Shown piece after piece: positions 16,496 to 25,557 of a stretch of DNA of 64,000 nt. Source of the DNA: JBFHQE01 sp041592335 (lineage in GTDB: Bacteria; Pseudomonadota; Gammaproteobacteria; Thiohalobacterales; Thiohalobacteraceae). The notes under the pieces were generated by a model. The model made no database searches. It had not been told where the DNA came from and saw nothing but the letters and a program-made list of their open reading frames with translations. The DNA lies in assembly GCA_041592335.1 (NCBI GenBank), contig JBFHQE010000001.1, positions 124,001 to 188,000 of the forward strand, read 5' to 3'. A program made the translations under genes and the position numbers. How positions within the stretch are numbered: the first letter of the stretch is position 1; each line of letters starts with the position of its first letter.

Positions 16496-18037
16496 ATGCA
16501 ACTTAATCCAACTGAAATCAGTGAGCTGATTAAAAGCCGCATCGAGAAATTCGAGACGGTCGCCGAAGCACGCACTGAAGGTACTGTTGTTTCACTGACA
16601 GACGGTATCGCGCGCGTACACGGCCTGGCCGATGTCATGGCTGGCGAAATGCTGGAGTTCCCGGGCAATGTGTTCGGTATGGCATTGAACCTGGAACGCG
16701 ACTCGGTCGGCGCGGTAATCCTGGGTGATTACAAGGGCATCTCCGAAGGCGATACGGTCAAGTGCACCGGCAAGATCCTGGAAGTCCCGACCGGTGAAGC
16801 GATGCTCGGTCGCGTGGTTGACGCACTGGGTATGCCGATCGATGGCAAGGGCCCGATTGAAGCCGAAAGTTCTTCCCCGATTGAAAAGATCGCGCCCGGT
16901 GTTATCGCGCGTAAGTCTGTAGATCAGCCGGTGCAGACCGGTCTGAAAGCGATCGACGCCATGGTGCCGATCGGCCGTGGTCAGCGTGAGTTGATCATCG
17001 GCGACCGCCAGACCGGAAAGTCTGCGGTGGCGATCGATGCGATCATCAACCAGAAAGGTACCGGTGTTAAGTGTATTTACGTGGCGGTTGGTCAGAAGAA
17101 CTCAACTATCGCCGGCGTGGTACGCAAGCTGGAAGAACATGGCGCAATGGATCACACCATCGTGGTTGCCGCTTCCGCTTCGGATTCAGCAGCGATGCAG
17201 TTCATTGCACCTTATGCCGGTTGCGCCATGGGCGAATACTTCCGCGACAAGGGTGAAGATGCGCTGATCGTGTATGACGATCTGACCAAGCAGGCCTGGG
17301 CTTATCGTCAGGTTTCCCTGCTGCTGCGTCGTCCACCAGGTCGTGAAGCCTATCCGGGTGACGTGTTCTATCTGCACTCGCGTCTGCTGGAACGCGCCGC
17401 GCGTATCAATGCGGAAGAAGTGGAAAAGCTGACCAACGGTGCCGTGAAAGGCAAGACAGGTTCACTGACCGCGCTGCCGATTATCGAAACCCAGGCAGGT
17501 GACGTATCGGCCTTCGTACCGACCAACGTTATCTCCATTACCGACGGCCAGATCTTCCTGGAATCTGATCTGTTCAACGCCGGTATTCGTCCAGCGATCA
17601 ACGCGGGTCTGTCAGTATCACGTGTAGGTGGTGCGGCACAGACCAAGATCATCAAGAAGCTGGGTGGTGGTGTGCGTCTGGCACTGGCGCAGTATCGTGA
17701 GCTGGCGGCGTTTGCACAGTTCGCCTCTGACCTTGACGAGACCACGCGTAAGCAGCTGGAGCGCGGTCAGCGCGTCACCGAGCTGATGAAGCAGATGCAG
17801 TATGCGCCGTTGACCGTTGCGGAAATGGCCCTGTCGCTGTTCACCGCCAACGAAGGTTACCTGGATGATGTTGACCTGAAGAAGGTTGTGGCCTTTGAAG
17901 CCGCGTTGCATGCGCACATGAAGTCCAGCTTTGGCGATCTGATGAAGCAGATCAACGATACTACTGACTACAATGACGATATCGTGGCCGGTCTGCGCAA
18001 GTGCGTGGAAGACTTCAAGGCCAACGGTGCCTGGTAA
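16496..18037 (+). CDS. atpA: ATP synthase F1 subunit alpha
   Basis: Alpha is the regulatory nucleotide-binding subunit of the F1 hexamer. The 513-residue protein has the P-loop G-D-R-Q-T-G-K-S near residue 169, the Q-K-N-S-T-I-A segment, the catalytic-site arginine region in the C-terminal third (V-S-R-V-G-G-A-A-Q) and the normal length. It is followed by a 76-base gap holding a REP-like palindrome before atpG. Confidence 0.98.
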   Translation: MQLNPTEISELIKSRIEKFETVAEARTEGTVVSLTDGIARVHGLADVMAGEMLEFPGNVFGMALNLERDSVGAVILGDYKGISEGDTVKCTGKILEVPTGEAMLGRVVDALGMPIDGKGPIEAESSSPIEKIAPGVIARKSVDQPVQTGLKAIDAMVPIGRGQRELIIGDRQTGKSAVAIDAIINQKGTGVKCIYVAVGQKNSTIAGVVRKLEEHGAMDHTIVVAASASDSAAMQFIAPYAGCAMGEYFRDKGEDALIVYDDLTKQAWAYRQVSLLLRRPPGREAYPGDVFYLHSRLLERAARINAEEVEKLTNGAVKGKTGSLTALPIIETQAGDVSAFVPTNVISITDGQIFLESDLFNAGIRPAINAGLSVSRVGGAAQTKIIKKLGGGVRLALAQYRELAAFAQFASDLDETTRKQLERGQRVTELMKQMQYAPLTVAEMALSLFTANEGYLDDVDLKKVVAFEAALHAHMKSSFGDLMKQINDTTDYNDDIVAGLRKCVEDFKANGAW

Positions 18038-18044
18038 ATGAACT

Positions 18045-18094
18045 TGTAGGAGCGGGCTCGCCCGCGAATATTCGCGGCCAAGGCCGCTCCTGCA
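18045..18094. repeat. REP-like palindrome, copy 1 (atpA-atpG spacer)
   Basis: A roughly 50-base palindrome begins TGTAGGAGCGGGCTCGCCCG and ends GGCCGCTCCTGCA, so the whole unit is an inverted repeat. Each half is also a small GC-rich hairpin (GCGGGC/GCCCGC and GCGGCC/GGCCGC). It closely resembles the other two copies in this window and the REP sequences of Pseudomonas and relatives. It sits within the atp operon, where it may protect upstream mRNA from 3' exonucleases. Confidence 0.85.
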
Positions 18095-18113
18095 ATAACC
18101 ACTGGAAATAGAT

Positions 18114-18974
18114 ATGGCTGGCGCAAAAGAAATACGCACCCAGATCAAGAGCATCAAGAATACGCAGAAAATTACCAAGGCGATGGAAATGGTCGCCGCG
18201 AGCAAGATGCGTAAGGCTCAGGATCGCATGCAGGCTTCACGCCCGTACGCGACCAAGATCAAGAACGTGATTTCACACCTGGCGAGTGCCCATCCGGAAT
18301 ACAGGCATCCTTACCTGATTACACGCGACATTAAACGTGTCGGACTGATCGTGATTTCTTCCGACCGCGGTCTTTGCGGTGGCCTGAACGTCAACACTTT
18401 CAAGGCGGCTCTTGCCAAGATGCAGGGCTGGAATAGCAGCAAGATTGAAATCGATGTGGCCGTATTCGGCACCAAGGCGTTGCAGTTCTTCAAGCGCATC
18501 GGCGGTAACATTGTCGGTCAGGCGACCCATCTGGGCGATGCACCTTCCGTCAATGACGTTATCGGTAATGTGAAGGTGATGCTGGATGCCTATGACCATG
18601 GCCAAATCGATGGTTTATTCATGGTGTACAACGAATTTGTAAATACCATGACGCAGCAACCCGTTGTTGAACAGCTGTTGCCGGTAGAGCCAAGCGACGA
18701 AAAAGAACTCAAGCATCACTGGGATTACATTTACGAGCCGGATGCCAAGCCGGTGATGGATGGCATCATGATGCGTTACGTGGAATCGCTGGTTTATCAG
18801 GGCGTGGTGGAAAACAATGCCTGCGAGCAGGCCGCGCGCATGGTGGCGATGAAGGCCGCGACCGATAATGCCGGTAACCTGATCGATGAGCTGGAGCTGG
18901 TGTACAACAAGGCGCGCCAGGCAGCCATCACCCAGGAAATTTCCGAAATCGTAAGTGGCGCGGCAGCTGTGTAA
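18114..18974 (+). CDS. atpG: ATP synthase F1 subunit gamma
   Basis: Gamma is the central rotating shaft. The 286-residue product has the N-terminal coiled coil beginning A-G-A-K-E-I-R-T-Q-I-K-S-I-K-N-T-Q-K-I-T-K-A-M, the central S-S-D-R-G-L-C-G-G-L-N motif and the C-terminal helix ending in T-Q-E-I-S-E-I-V-S-G-A. Length is normal. Unusually, it is flanked on both sides by REP-like palindromes, which could set its mRNA level or stability apart from atpA and atpD. Confidence 0.97.
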   Translation: MAGAKEIRTQIKSIKNTQKITKAMEMVAASKMRKAQDRMQASRPYATKIKNVISHLASAHPEYRHPYLITRDIKRVGLIVISSDRGLCGGLNVNTFKAALAKMQGWNSSKIEIDVAVFGTKALQFFKRIGGNIVGQATHLGDAPSVNDVIGNVKVMLDAYDHGQIDGLFMVYNEFVNTMTQQPVVEQLLPVEPSDEKELKHHWDYIYEPDAKPVMDGIMMRYVESLVYQGVVENNACEQAARMVAMKAATDNAGNLIDELELVYNKARQAAITQEISEIVSGAAAV

Positions 18975-18979
18975 TGAAC

Positions 18980-19030
18980 TGTAGGAGCGGGCTTGCCCGC
19001 GAACCGTTCGCGGCAAAGGCCGCTCCTACA
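18980..19030. repeat. REP-like palindrome, copy 2 (atpG-atpD spacer)
   Basis: A 51-base palindrome with arms TGTAGGAGCGGGCTTGCCCG... and ...GGCCGCTCCTACA, joined through GCGAAccgTTCGC. It matches copy 1 at most positions and starts 5 bases after the atpG stop. Together with copy 1 it brackets atpG. Confidence 0.87.
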
Positions 19031-19136
19031 TGTGAAACTTTTTTTGAGACGGTTGCGTGATATGCAGATGGATCTTTTTTCAACTGCCAACGATGACCGG
19101 CAAGAGACAAATTTTAGAGATAAAGAGGACAGCAAC

Positions 19137-20513
19137 ATGAGTACGGGCAAGATCGTTGAAATCATCGGCGCCGTCGTGGACGTGGAGTTTCCGCGTGATT
19201 CGGTACCGAAGGTATACGACGCACTCATCGTCGACGAAGCTGGATTGACGTTGGAAGTTCAGCAGCAGTTGGGTGATGGCGTGGTGCGTACTATCGCGAT
19301 GGGTTCCACCGATGGCGTCAAGCGCGGTATCGCCGTTTCCAATACCGGCGTGCCAATCCAGGTGCCTGTGGGTCCTGCGACGCTGGGTCGCGTTATGGAT
19401 GTACTGGGTAACCCGGTTGATGAGGCTGGTCCGGTTAATGCGGATAACAAGATGCCGATTCACCGTGAGCCACCGGCCTATGCGGATCAGGCGTCTTCTG
19501 TCGAGCTTCTCGAAACCGGCATTAAGGTTATCGACCTGATCATGCCGATCGCCAAGGGCGGTAAGATTGGTCTGTTTGGCGGTGCGGGCGTCGGTAAGAC
19601 CGTTACCCTGATGGAACTGATCAACAACATCGCGGTACAGCAGGAAGGTCTATCGGTATTCGCGGGTGTCGGTGAACGTACTCGTGAAGGTAACGACTTC
19701 TATTATGAAATGAAGGAAGCCGGCGTACTGGACAAGGTTGCGATGGTGTACGGTCAGATGAACGAGCCACCGGGTAACCGTCTGCGCGTGGCACTGTCCG
19801 GTCTGACCATGGCGGAAGCCTTCCGTGATGAGGGTCGTGACGTACTGATGTTTATCGATAACATCTACCGTTACACACTGGCCGGTACCGAAGTATCGGC
19901 ACTGCTCGGTCGTATGCCGTCCGCGGTAGGTTACCAGCCAACCCTGGCGGAAGAAATGGGCGCCCTGCAGGAACGTATTACTTCAACCAAGACCGGTTCG
20001 ATCACCTCGTTCCAGGCGGTATACGTACCGGCGGATGACTTGACCGACCCGTCACCGGCAACCACCTTCGCTCACCTTGATGCGACGCTGGTACTGTCGC
20101 GCCAGGTTGCGGAATTGGGTATCTATCCCGCGGTGGATCCGCTCGATTCCACGTCTCGTTTGCTTGATCCGCTGGTTATCGGTAACGAGCACTACGATAC
20201 AGCCCGTTCGGTGCAGGGTATCCTGCAGCGTTACAAGGAACTGCGCGACATCATCGCGATTCTGGGTATGGATGAACTGTCGGAAGAAGACAAGCAGGCG
20301 GTTGGCCGCGCGCGTCGTATCCAGCGCTTCCTGTCCCAGCCGTTCTTCGTGGCGGAAACCTTCACGGGTGCTCCGGGCAAATACGTGGGGCTGAAAGACA
20401 CCATCAACGCGTTCAAGGCCATCGTTGCCGGTGAATACGACCACCTGCCAGAGCAGGCTTTCTACATGGTCGGTACCATCGAAGAAGCGGTCGAGAAAGC
20501 GAAGTCACTGTAA
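19137..20513 (+). CDS. atpD: ATP synthase F1 subunit beta
   Basis: Beta carries the catalytic sites that make ATP. The 458-residue protein has the P-loop G-G-A-G-V-G-K-T-V-T near residue 150, the catalytic G-E-R-T-R-E-G-N segment and the D-N-I-Y-R-Y-T-L-A-G-T-E-V-S-A-L-L-G-R block, with normal length. The frame stays open for 48 codons upstream through the REP copy, but the ATG preceding S-T-G-K-I-V-E-I has a good ribosome site (AAAGAGGA) and gives the usual N-terminus. Confidence 0.98.
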   Translation: MSTGKIVEIIGAVVDVEFPRDSVPKVYDALIVDEAGLTLEVQQQLGDGVVRTIAMGSTDGVKRGIAVSNTGVPIQVPVGPATLGRVMDVLGNPVDEAGPVNADNKMPIHREPPAYADQASSVELLETGIKVIDLIMPIAKGGKIGLFGGAGVGKTVTLMELINNIAVQQEGLSVFAGVGERTREGNDFYYEMKEAGVLDKVAMVYGQMNEPPGNRLRVALSGLTMAEAFRDEGRDVLMFIDNIYRYTLAGTEVSALLGRMPSAVGYQPTLAEEMGALQERITSTKTGSITSFQAVYVPADDLTDPSPATTFAHLDATLVLSRQVAELGIYPAVDPLDSTSRLLDPLVIGNEHYDTARSVQGILQRYKELRDIIAILGMDELSEEDKQAVGRARRIQRFLSQPFFVAETFTGAPGKYVGLKDTINAFKAIVAGEYDHLPEQAFYMVGTIEEAVEKAKSL

Positions 20514-20575
20514 GTTGTCAGCCCTGTAGCCGGTTTGCGCTGCAGGGCTGCACCAAAGATTGAGAGCTGTTAATT

Positions 20576-21001
20576 ATGGCTATGGAAATTCACGTCGATA
20601 TCGTCAGTGCGGAAGCGGCCATCTTTTCCGGTCCGGCGACGATGGTGTTTGCCCCGGGTGAAATGGGTGAGCTGGGTATAGCGCCACGTCATACCCCGTT
20701 ATTGACGCGGTTGATCCCGGGCGAAGTGCGGGTGCAGGACCAACACGGCGAAGAGCAGAGCTTCTATATTTCCGGCGGTATGCTGGAAGTACAGCCGCAT
20801 GTTGTGACAGTGCTGTCCGATACTGCATTGCGCGCCAAGGATCTGGATGAAGCGGCAGCGCTGGAAGCGAAGGAGCGTGCCGAAAAAGCCCTGGCCGATA
20901 ACAAGACCGATATCGATTACGCCAAGGCACAGGCCGAGCTTTCCGAGGCAGTTGCGCAATTACGCACCTTGCAGCGAGTACGCAAGAAACGCACAGCCTG
21001 A
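20576..21001 (+). CDS. atpC: ATP synthase F1 subunit epsilon
   Basis: Epsilon sits on the rotor and inhibits ATP hydrolysis. The 141-residue protein has the N-terminal beta-barrel with I-V-S-A-E-A-A-I-F-S-G and the P-G-E-M-G-E-L-G-I-A-P-R-H-T-P-L-L-T segment. A C-terminal helical pair is rich in alanine and lysine, as in E. coli (about 138 residues). It is the last gene of the operon and is followed 26 bases later by a strong intrinsic terminator. Confidence 0.97.
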   Translation: MAMEIHVDIVSAEAAIFSGPATMVFAPGEMGELGIAPRHTPLLTRLIPGEVRVQDQHGEEQSFYISGGMLEVQPHVVTVLSDTALRAKDLDEAAALEAKERAEKALADNKTDIDYAKAQAELSEAVAQLRTLQRVRKKRTA

Positions 21002-21027
21002 TACATACCTGCTTTTCAGACACACCA

Positions 21028-21054
21028 GGGTGAATCTTCGATTCACCCTTTTTT
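21028..21054 (+). terminator. Intrinsic terminator of the atp operon
   Basis: A perfect 8-base stem GGGTGAAT/ATTCACCC around the stable loop CTTCG is followed directly by six T residues. It lies 26 bases after the atpC stop and separates the atp operon from glmU. Confidence 0.93.
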
Positions 21055-21159
21055 ATGGGAAAACGCGCTACACTTGCATCCTGGTAAACAGCAGTAAAGA
21101 TAATGACTTATTCGGTCGATAGGATAGAGTCGACGCAATTCAATCAGACGGATCCTGAC

Positions 21160-22527
21160 ATGAACCTTCACATCATCATACTGGCAGCGGGACAGGGCAC
21201 GCGCATGCGCTCTTCCTTGCCGAAAGTATTGCATCCCCTCGCCGGGCGCCCACTTTTGGGGCATGTGTTGGCGACGGCACACGCGTTGCAGGCAAATCAG
21301 GTACACCTGGTGTATGGCCATGGCGGCGACCAGGTCAGGGCCGCCATCGATGCGCCGGGCATTGATTGGGTAGAACAGGCTGAACAGCTGGGCACAGGTC
21401 ACGCCGTCATGCAGGCCATGCCCAATGTGCCGGACGATGCCGTTGTACTGATTCTTTATGGCGATGTGCCCCTGATACAGAAAACGACACTCGAACCACT
21501 GGTTGCGTTGGCGGCGGACAGTAAACTGGGTTTGCTCACGGCCGTTGTTGAGGATGCGACCGGTTATGGCCGTATCTGCCGTAATGCCGAGCATCAGATA
21601 ACCGGAATCGTGGAACACAAGGATGCGGATGAAGCGCAATTGCAGATCAGGGAATTCAATACCGGTTTCCTTGCATGCCCGGCAAACCTGTTACGCGGCT
21701 GGTTGAATAATCTCAGTAATGACAATAGTCAGGGTGAATATTATTTAACCGACATTGTGGCGCAGGCAAGACAGGACGACGTCGCAATCGAGGCAGTCAT
21801 GCCGGGTCAGCTGGAAGAAGTGCTGGGTGTGAACAACCGCCAACAGCTGGCGCAACTTGAGCGCGTCTATCAGCGTTGGCAAGCCGATGCGTTGATGTTG
21901 TCCGGCGTTACGCTGAATGATCCGGCGCGACTGGATGTGCGTGGCGAACTGACGGTTGGTCAGGATACAACGATTGATGTGAATTGCGTGTTTGAAGGCC
22001 GAGTTGAAATCGGCGCAAACGTATCCATTGGCCCAAACTGTTATGTAAAGAACATTAAGCTGGGAGATGGTGTAACCGTACTGGCGAATTGTGTGCTGGA
22101 AGATGCAGTGATTGGCGACGGTGCGCGTATCGGGCCTTTTGCCCGCATCCGTCCCGGTACTCTGTTGGCAGCCAATACCCATGTGGGTAACTTTGTTGAG
22201 ATCAAGAAGTCTACGATTGGTGAAGGTTCCAAGGTTAATCACCTGAGTTACATTGGTGATACGGAAATGGGCAAAGGCGTCAACATTGGTGCCGGTACCA
22301 TTACCTGTAATTACGATGGCGCGAACAAGCACAAGACAATTATTGGCGATAACGCTTTCATTGGCTCGGATACCCAGCTGGTTGCGCCCGTGGAAGTAAT
22401 GGCCGGTGCCACGCTTGGTGCCGGAACGACTCTGACAAAGACCGCGCCGGAAGGCGAGCTGACATTAAGTCGAGCCAAACAAATTACCATTAGCGGCTGG
22501 AAGCGGCCGGTTAAAGGCAAGAAATAA
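21160..22527 (+). CDS. glmU: Bifunctional GlcNAc-1-P uridyltransferase / glucosamine-1-P acetyltransferase
   Basis: GlmU makes UDP-GlcNAc for peptidoglycan and LPS. The 455-residue protein has the N-terminal nucleotidyltransferase motif L-A-A-G-Q-G-T-R-M-R-S-S-L-P-K-V-L and, from about residue 250, a C-terminal left-handed beta helix made of hexapeptides (I-G-A-N-V-S, I-G-D-G-A-R, V-N-I-G-A-G) with N-Y-D-G-A-N-K-H near the active site. Length equals E. coli GlmU. The ATG preceding N-L-H-I-I-I-L-A-A-G was chosen; an upstream ATG would add 19 residues with no family support. glmS follows after 59 bases; the atp-glmU-glmS order is frequent in gammaproteobacteria. Confidence 0.96.
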   Translation: MNLHIIILAAGQGTRMRSSLPKVLHPLAGRPLLGHVLATAHALQANQVHLVYGHGGDQVRAAIDAPGIDWVEQAEQLGTGHAVMQAMPNVPDDAVVLILYGDVPLIQKTTLEPLVALAADSKLGLLTAVVEDATGYGRICRNAEHQITGIVEHKDADEAQLQIREFNTGFLACPANLLRGWLNNLSNDNSQGEYYLTDIVAQARQDDVAIEAVMPGQLEEVLGVNNRQQLAQLERVYQRWQADALMLSGVTLNDPARLDVRGELTVGQDTTIDVNCVFEGRVEIGANVSIGPNCYVKNIKLGDGVTVLANCVLEDAVIGDGARIGPFARIRPGTLLAANTHVGNFVEIKKSTIGEGSKVNHLSYIGDTEMGKGVNIGAGTITCNYDGANKHKTIIGDNAFIGSDTQLVAPVEVMAGATLGAGTTLTKTAPEGELTLSRAKQITISGWKRPVKGKK

Positions 22528-22586
22528 CAATCCACCTTCACCCCAGGGGAGAAGGAAAGATGGTCCTTATTTAGGGAGAAAAGTTT

Positions 22587-24419
22587 ATGTGTGGCATTGT
22601 GGGTGCAGTTGCGGAACGAAGCGTCGCGCCGATCCTGCTGGAAGGCCTGCGGCGTCTGGAATATCGCGGCTATGATTCCGCCGGTATGGTGGTGCTTAAT
22701 GACAAGGCAGAGTTGGCGCGCGTGCGTACCACGGGCAAGGTCAATGAGCTTGCCGAGGCGATTGAGCGCAGACCCTTGCCGGGCGTGGCTGGTATTGCCC
22801 ATACTCGCTGGGCGACGCATGGCAAACCTTCCGAGGCGAATGCGCATCCGCATATCTGTAATAACCTGGTTGCTGTCGTACACAACGGCATCATTGAGAA
22901 CCATGATGCGCTGCGTAAACAGCAACAGTCGCTGGGTTATCGTTTTACTTCCGAAACCGACACTGAAGTCGTTGCTCACCAGATTCATTATCATCTTGAA
23001 CAAGGCAAGGATTTACTCCAGGCCGTGCAGGATGCGGTTAAAGAGCTGGATGGCGCTTATGCCCTGGGCGTGGTGACCAGCAGAGAACCCGATCGCCTGG
23101 TCACCGCGCGGCGTGGCAGTCCGCTGGTAATCGGTGTCGGCATGGGCGAGAACTTCATTGCGTCCGATGTCGCCGCCCTATTGCCGGTTACGCAGCAATT
23201 TATCTTTCTTGAAGACGGCGATACTGCCGATCTGCGCCGCGATAGTTTGCAGATTTATGATTCAGCCGGTAACAAGATCGAACGCAAGTTGCAGCATTCC
23301 GAGATTTCGGCGGATGCCGTTGAGCGTGGCAAGTATCGTCATTACATGCTCAAGGAAATCTATGAGCAGCCACGCGCAATCGCCGATTGCCTTGAAGGGC
23401 GTATCGCCAACGGACGCATACTTGAAGAGACCTTCGGTGCCCGTGCCAAGGAAATTTTCGATGAAGTCAAAGGCGTACACATAATTGCCTGTGGTACCAG
23501 TTATCACGCCGGGATGGTTGGTCGTTACTGGCTGGAGTCCTATGCCGGTATTCCCTGCAGTGTGGAAGTGGCGAGTGAATTCCGTTATCGCAAGCCGGTT
23601 GTGCGCAATAATTCTCTGATCGTGACTTTGTCCCAGTCGGGTGAAACCGCTGACACACTTGCTGGTTTACAGGAAGCCAAGCGGCTGGGTTTTGGTCATT
23701 CACTGGCTATCTGTAATGTGCCGGAAAGCTCGCTGGTGCGTGAATCCGAACTGGTGTTGATGACGCGAGCAGGCCCTGAAATCGGCGTGGCCTCGACCAA
23801 GGCGTTCACCACCCAGCTGGTCGCCATGTTGATGCTGGTGATTGTGCTGGGTCGGCGCCATGGATTAACCGAGGAAATGGAACGCCAGCTGGTGAAGCAG
23901 CTGGAACACCTGCCGGGCAAGGTTGAACATGCTTTGCAACTGGATACGCCGATAAAGATTTTATCCGAACGCTTTGCCGATAAGCATCATGCGCTGTTCC
24001 TTGGTCGTGGTGCGCAATACCCGGTGGCGATGGAAGGCGCGCTCAAGCTGAAGGAAATTTCCTACATTCACGCCGAGGCCTACCCGGCGGGTGAACTCAA
24101 GCACGGTCCGCTGGCATTGGTGGATGCCAACATGCCGATTATTGCTGTTGCGCCAAATAACGAGTTGCTGGAAAAACTGAAATCTAATTTGCAGGAAGTT
24201 AGTGCCCGTGGCGGTGAATTGATCGTGTTTGCGGATGAACATGCGGGTGTAACCGAAACGGAACAGTTGACGGTGTTGCCCATTGCCTCGACCGATGACT
24301 GTATCGCACCGATAGTGTTCACCGTGCCATTACAGCTGCTGTCCTACCACGTGGCCATTCTTAAAGGCACGGATGTCGACCAGCCGCGCAACCTGGCCAA
24401 GTCGGTAACGGTTGAATAA
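22587..24419 (+). CDS. glmS: Glutamine--fructose-6-phosphate aminotransferase
   Basis: GlmS makes glucosamine-6-phosphate from fructose-6-phosphate and glutamine, the first step to UDP-GlcNAc. In the 610-residue protein the catalytic Cys2 heads the glutaminase domain (M-C-G-I-V-G-A-V), followed by two SIS sugar-isomerase domains (T-L-S-Q-S-G-E-T-A-D-T and S-E-R-F-A-D-K-H-H) and the C-terminal L-A-K-S-V-T-V-E. Length is normal. The 59-base leader is too short for a Gram-positive-type glmS ribozyme. The gene ends 3 bases from the convergent RES toxin gene. Confidence 0.97.
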   Translation: MCGIVGAVAERSVAPILLEGLRRLEYRGYDSAGMVVLNDKAELARVRTTGKVNELAEAIERRPLPGVAGIAHTRWATHGKPSEANAHPHICNNLVAVVHNGIIENHDALRKQQQSLGYRFTSETDTEVVAHQIHYHLEQGKDLLQAVQDAVKELDGAYALGVVTSREPDRLVTARRGSPLVIGVGMGENFIASDVAALLPVTQQFIFLEDGDTADLRRDSLQIYDSAGNKIERKLQHSEISADAVERGKYRHYMLKEIYEQPRAIADCLEGRIANGRILEETFGARAKEIFDEVKGVHIIACGTSYHAGMVGRYWLESYAGIPCSVEVASEFRYRKPVVRNNSLIVTLSQSGETADTLAGLQEAKRLGFGHSLAICNVPESSLVRESELVLMTRAGPEIGVASTKAFTTQLVAMLMLVIVLGRRHGLTEEMERQLVKQLEHLPGKVEHALQLDTPIKILSERFADKHHALFLGRGAQYPVAMEGALKLKEISYIHAEAYPAGELKHGPLALVDANMPIIAVAPNNELLEKLKSNLQEVSARGGELIVFADEHAGVTETEQLTVLPIASTDDCIAPIVFTVPLQLLSYHVAILKGTDVDQPRNLAKSVTVE

Positions 24420-24422
24420 AGA

Positions 24423-25115
24423 TTACAGTGTTAATTTTCTTTTTTCGTAATACTCAACGATTGAAGTGCCATCCCATACATAAGTTAAATGGGGCCCCTG
24501 TGTAACAGGGGAAATTAAGCGCGGTCGAAATACGGCTGCGCATTCGCCATCGGGATTGCGAACACTGAAATAAACCAGGCCATTGCTGCCGGACTTTTTA
24601 AGATCAAGTCCCAGTGGTTGTGACGCTGAATAACTATCCGGGTCATACCATTCGGGACAATCTTCGCGTAGCGGTCGTATGTCATGCATTTCAGACTTTA
24701 TATCTGCAAAGTAGACGCGCTGATCCACTTCAATGGGTTCTTCGTGCGACCAGCGCAGGAATCGCTCGCGATGATGAATGGTTTCTTTAATGGCTGTTGC
24801 TAGATCCTTGGCTGCGTAATAGATACCGAAACTACCGTCGCTGAAACGGCTGCCGTCAGGATTTAAATGCGTAAATGCCGCCATGATGGGCGTGGTGCCA
24901 GGGCCACTGACACGCTCCCCGGACGGTACCAGGGAAATTTCACCGGCCTCTTCCCGCAAGCGGGGGTTTGTCAGGTTCTCAATTGCGTAGACTGCATCAA
25001 GGTCCGCGGGGTCTGCGACATCATCAAAAAGGCCGACGGGGGGAAATCGGCTGGATACGATTCGAACAGCAGATTTCCAATCTATGCGTGCTATGGGGAT
25101 ATCGTGGCAATCCAT
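24423..25115 (-). CDS. RES-domain toxin (NAD+-targeting family)
   Basis: This protein of about 230 residues carries the RES fold. Visible landmarks are S-R-F-P-P-V-G near residue 25, G-S-F-G-I-Y-Y-A-A-K-D-L-A-T-A-I-K-E-T, and the C-terminal Y-F-S-V-R-N-P-D-G-E-C-A-A-V-F-R-P, covering the conserved Arg, Tyr, Glu and Ser. RES toxins degrade NAD+ or ADP-ribosylate targets and are neutralised by a cognate Xre/MbcA-type protein, encoded directly upstream here. The second ATG was chosen because AGGAG lies 10 bases before it; an ATG 9 bases upstream is too close to that site. Only 3 bases separate it from convergent glmS. Confidence 0.88.
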   Translation of the reverse strand: MDCHDIPIARIDWKSAVRIVSSRFPPVGLFDDVADPADLDAVYAIENLTNPRLREEAGEISLVPSGERVSGPGTTPIMAAFTHLNPDGSRFSDGSFGIYYAAKDLATAIKETIHHRERFLRWSHEEPIEVDQRVYFADIKSEMHDIRPLREDCPEWYDPDSYSASQPLGLDLKKSGSNGLVYFSVRNPDGECAAVFRPRLISPVTQGPHLTYVWDGTSIVEYYEKRKLTL

Positions 25116-25133
25116 TGCCAACATTCTCCTGAA

Positions 25134-25526
25134 CTAGAAACCGCGCTGGGCATCCAGAAACTGGCGGGTTTGGTAGAGGTCCGCAACCTGGCCACCGCGT
25201 AGACGCTCCAATGGGGTTCTGCCGCCAAACAGCGGTGCGTCATTCTCGCGGGATAACCAGGTATTGGCTGCTTCTTTGCGTGGCAGCAGGATATTCAGAT
25301 CCTTATAAATCCCAAACACATAAGATAAACGCTCCAGCGTATCCCGGCTTAATCGCGCGGTATCGGGATTGGCTTTCCAGCGAAAATAGGTGGAACGGGT
25401 GGTGCCCAGCAGGGACAGCGCATCCGTTTCATTCAGACTCCAGGCCTCTGCGATCTTGAAAAAGGTGCGCAAAGCGGCGCCGACGGCTTCAGGGCTTTGA
25501 AGAATAGGGGATTCATGTCGGTTCAT
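25134..25526 (-). CDS. Xre/MbcA/ParS-type antitoxin of the RES toxin
   Basis: The 130-residue protein has an N-terminal helix-turn-helix region (L-S-L-L-G-T-T-R-S-T-Y-F-R-W-K near residues 38-52). Its C-terminal toxin-binding domain has the pattern N-T-W-L-S-R-E-N, L-F-G-G-R-T-P-L-E-R-L-R-G-G and a closing V-A-D-L-Y-Q-T-R-Q-F-L-D-A. This is the architecture of antitoxins paired with RES toxins. The start has a good ribosome site (TAGGAG); an in-frame extension of 19 residues is unlikely. It precedes the toxin by 18 bases to the chosen toxin start, the usual antitoxin-first order, and probably represses its own promoter. Confidence 0.88.
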   Translation of the reverse strand: MNRHESPILQSPEAVGAALRTFFKIAEAWSLNETDALSLLGTTRSTYFRWKANPDTARLSRDTLERLSYVFGIYKDLNILLPRKEAANTWLSRENDAPLFGGRTPLERLRGGQVADLYQTRQFLDAQRGF

Positions 25527-25557
25527 GGCTCCTACTCCTAAATGAGACTTAAGAATT

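Noticed and set aside
18993..19136. Upstream extension of atpD
   Set aside because: It translates the REP palindrome; the family N-terminus and ribosome site fit the ATG at 19137.
22528..22586. glmS ribozyme or riboswitch
   Set aside because: The 59-base spacer is too short and lacks the ribozyme's structure; this control is known in Gram-positives, not gammaproteobacteria.
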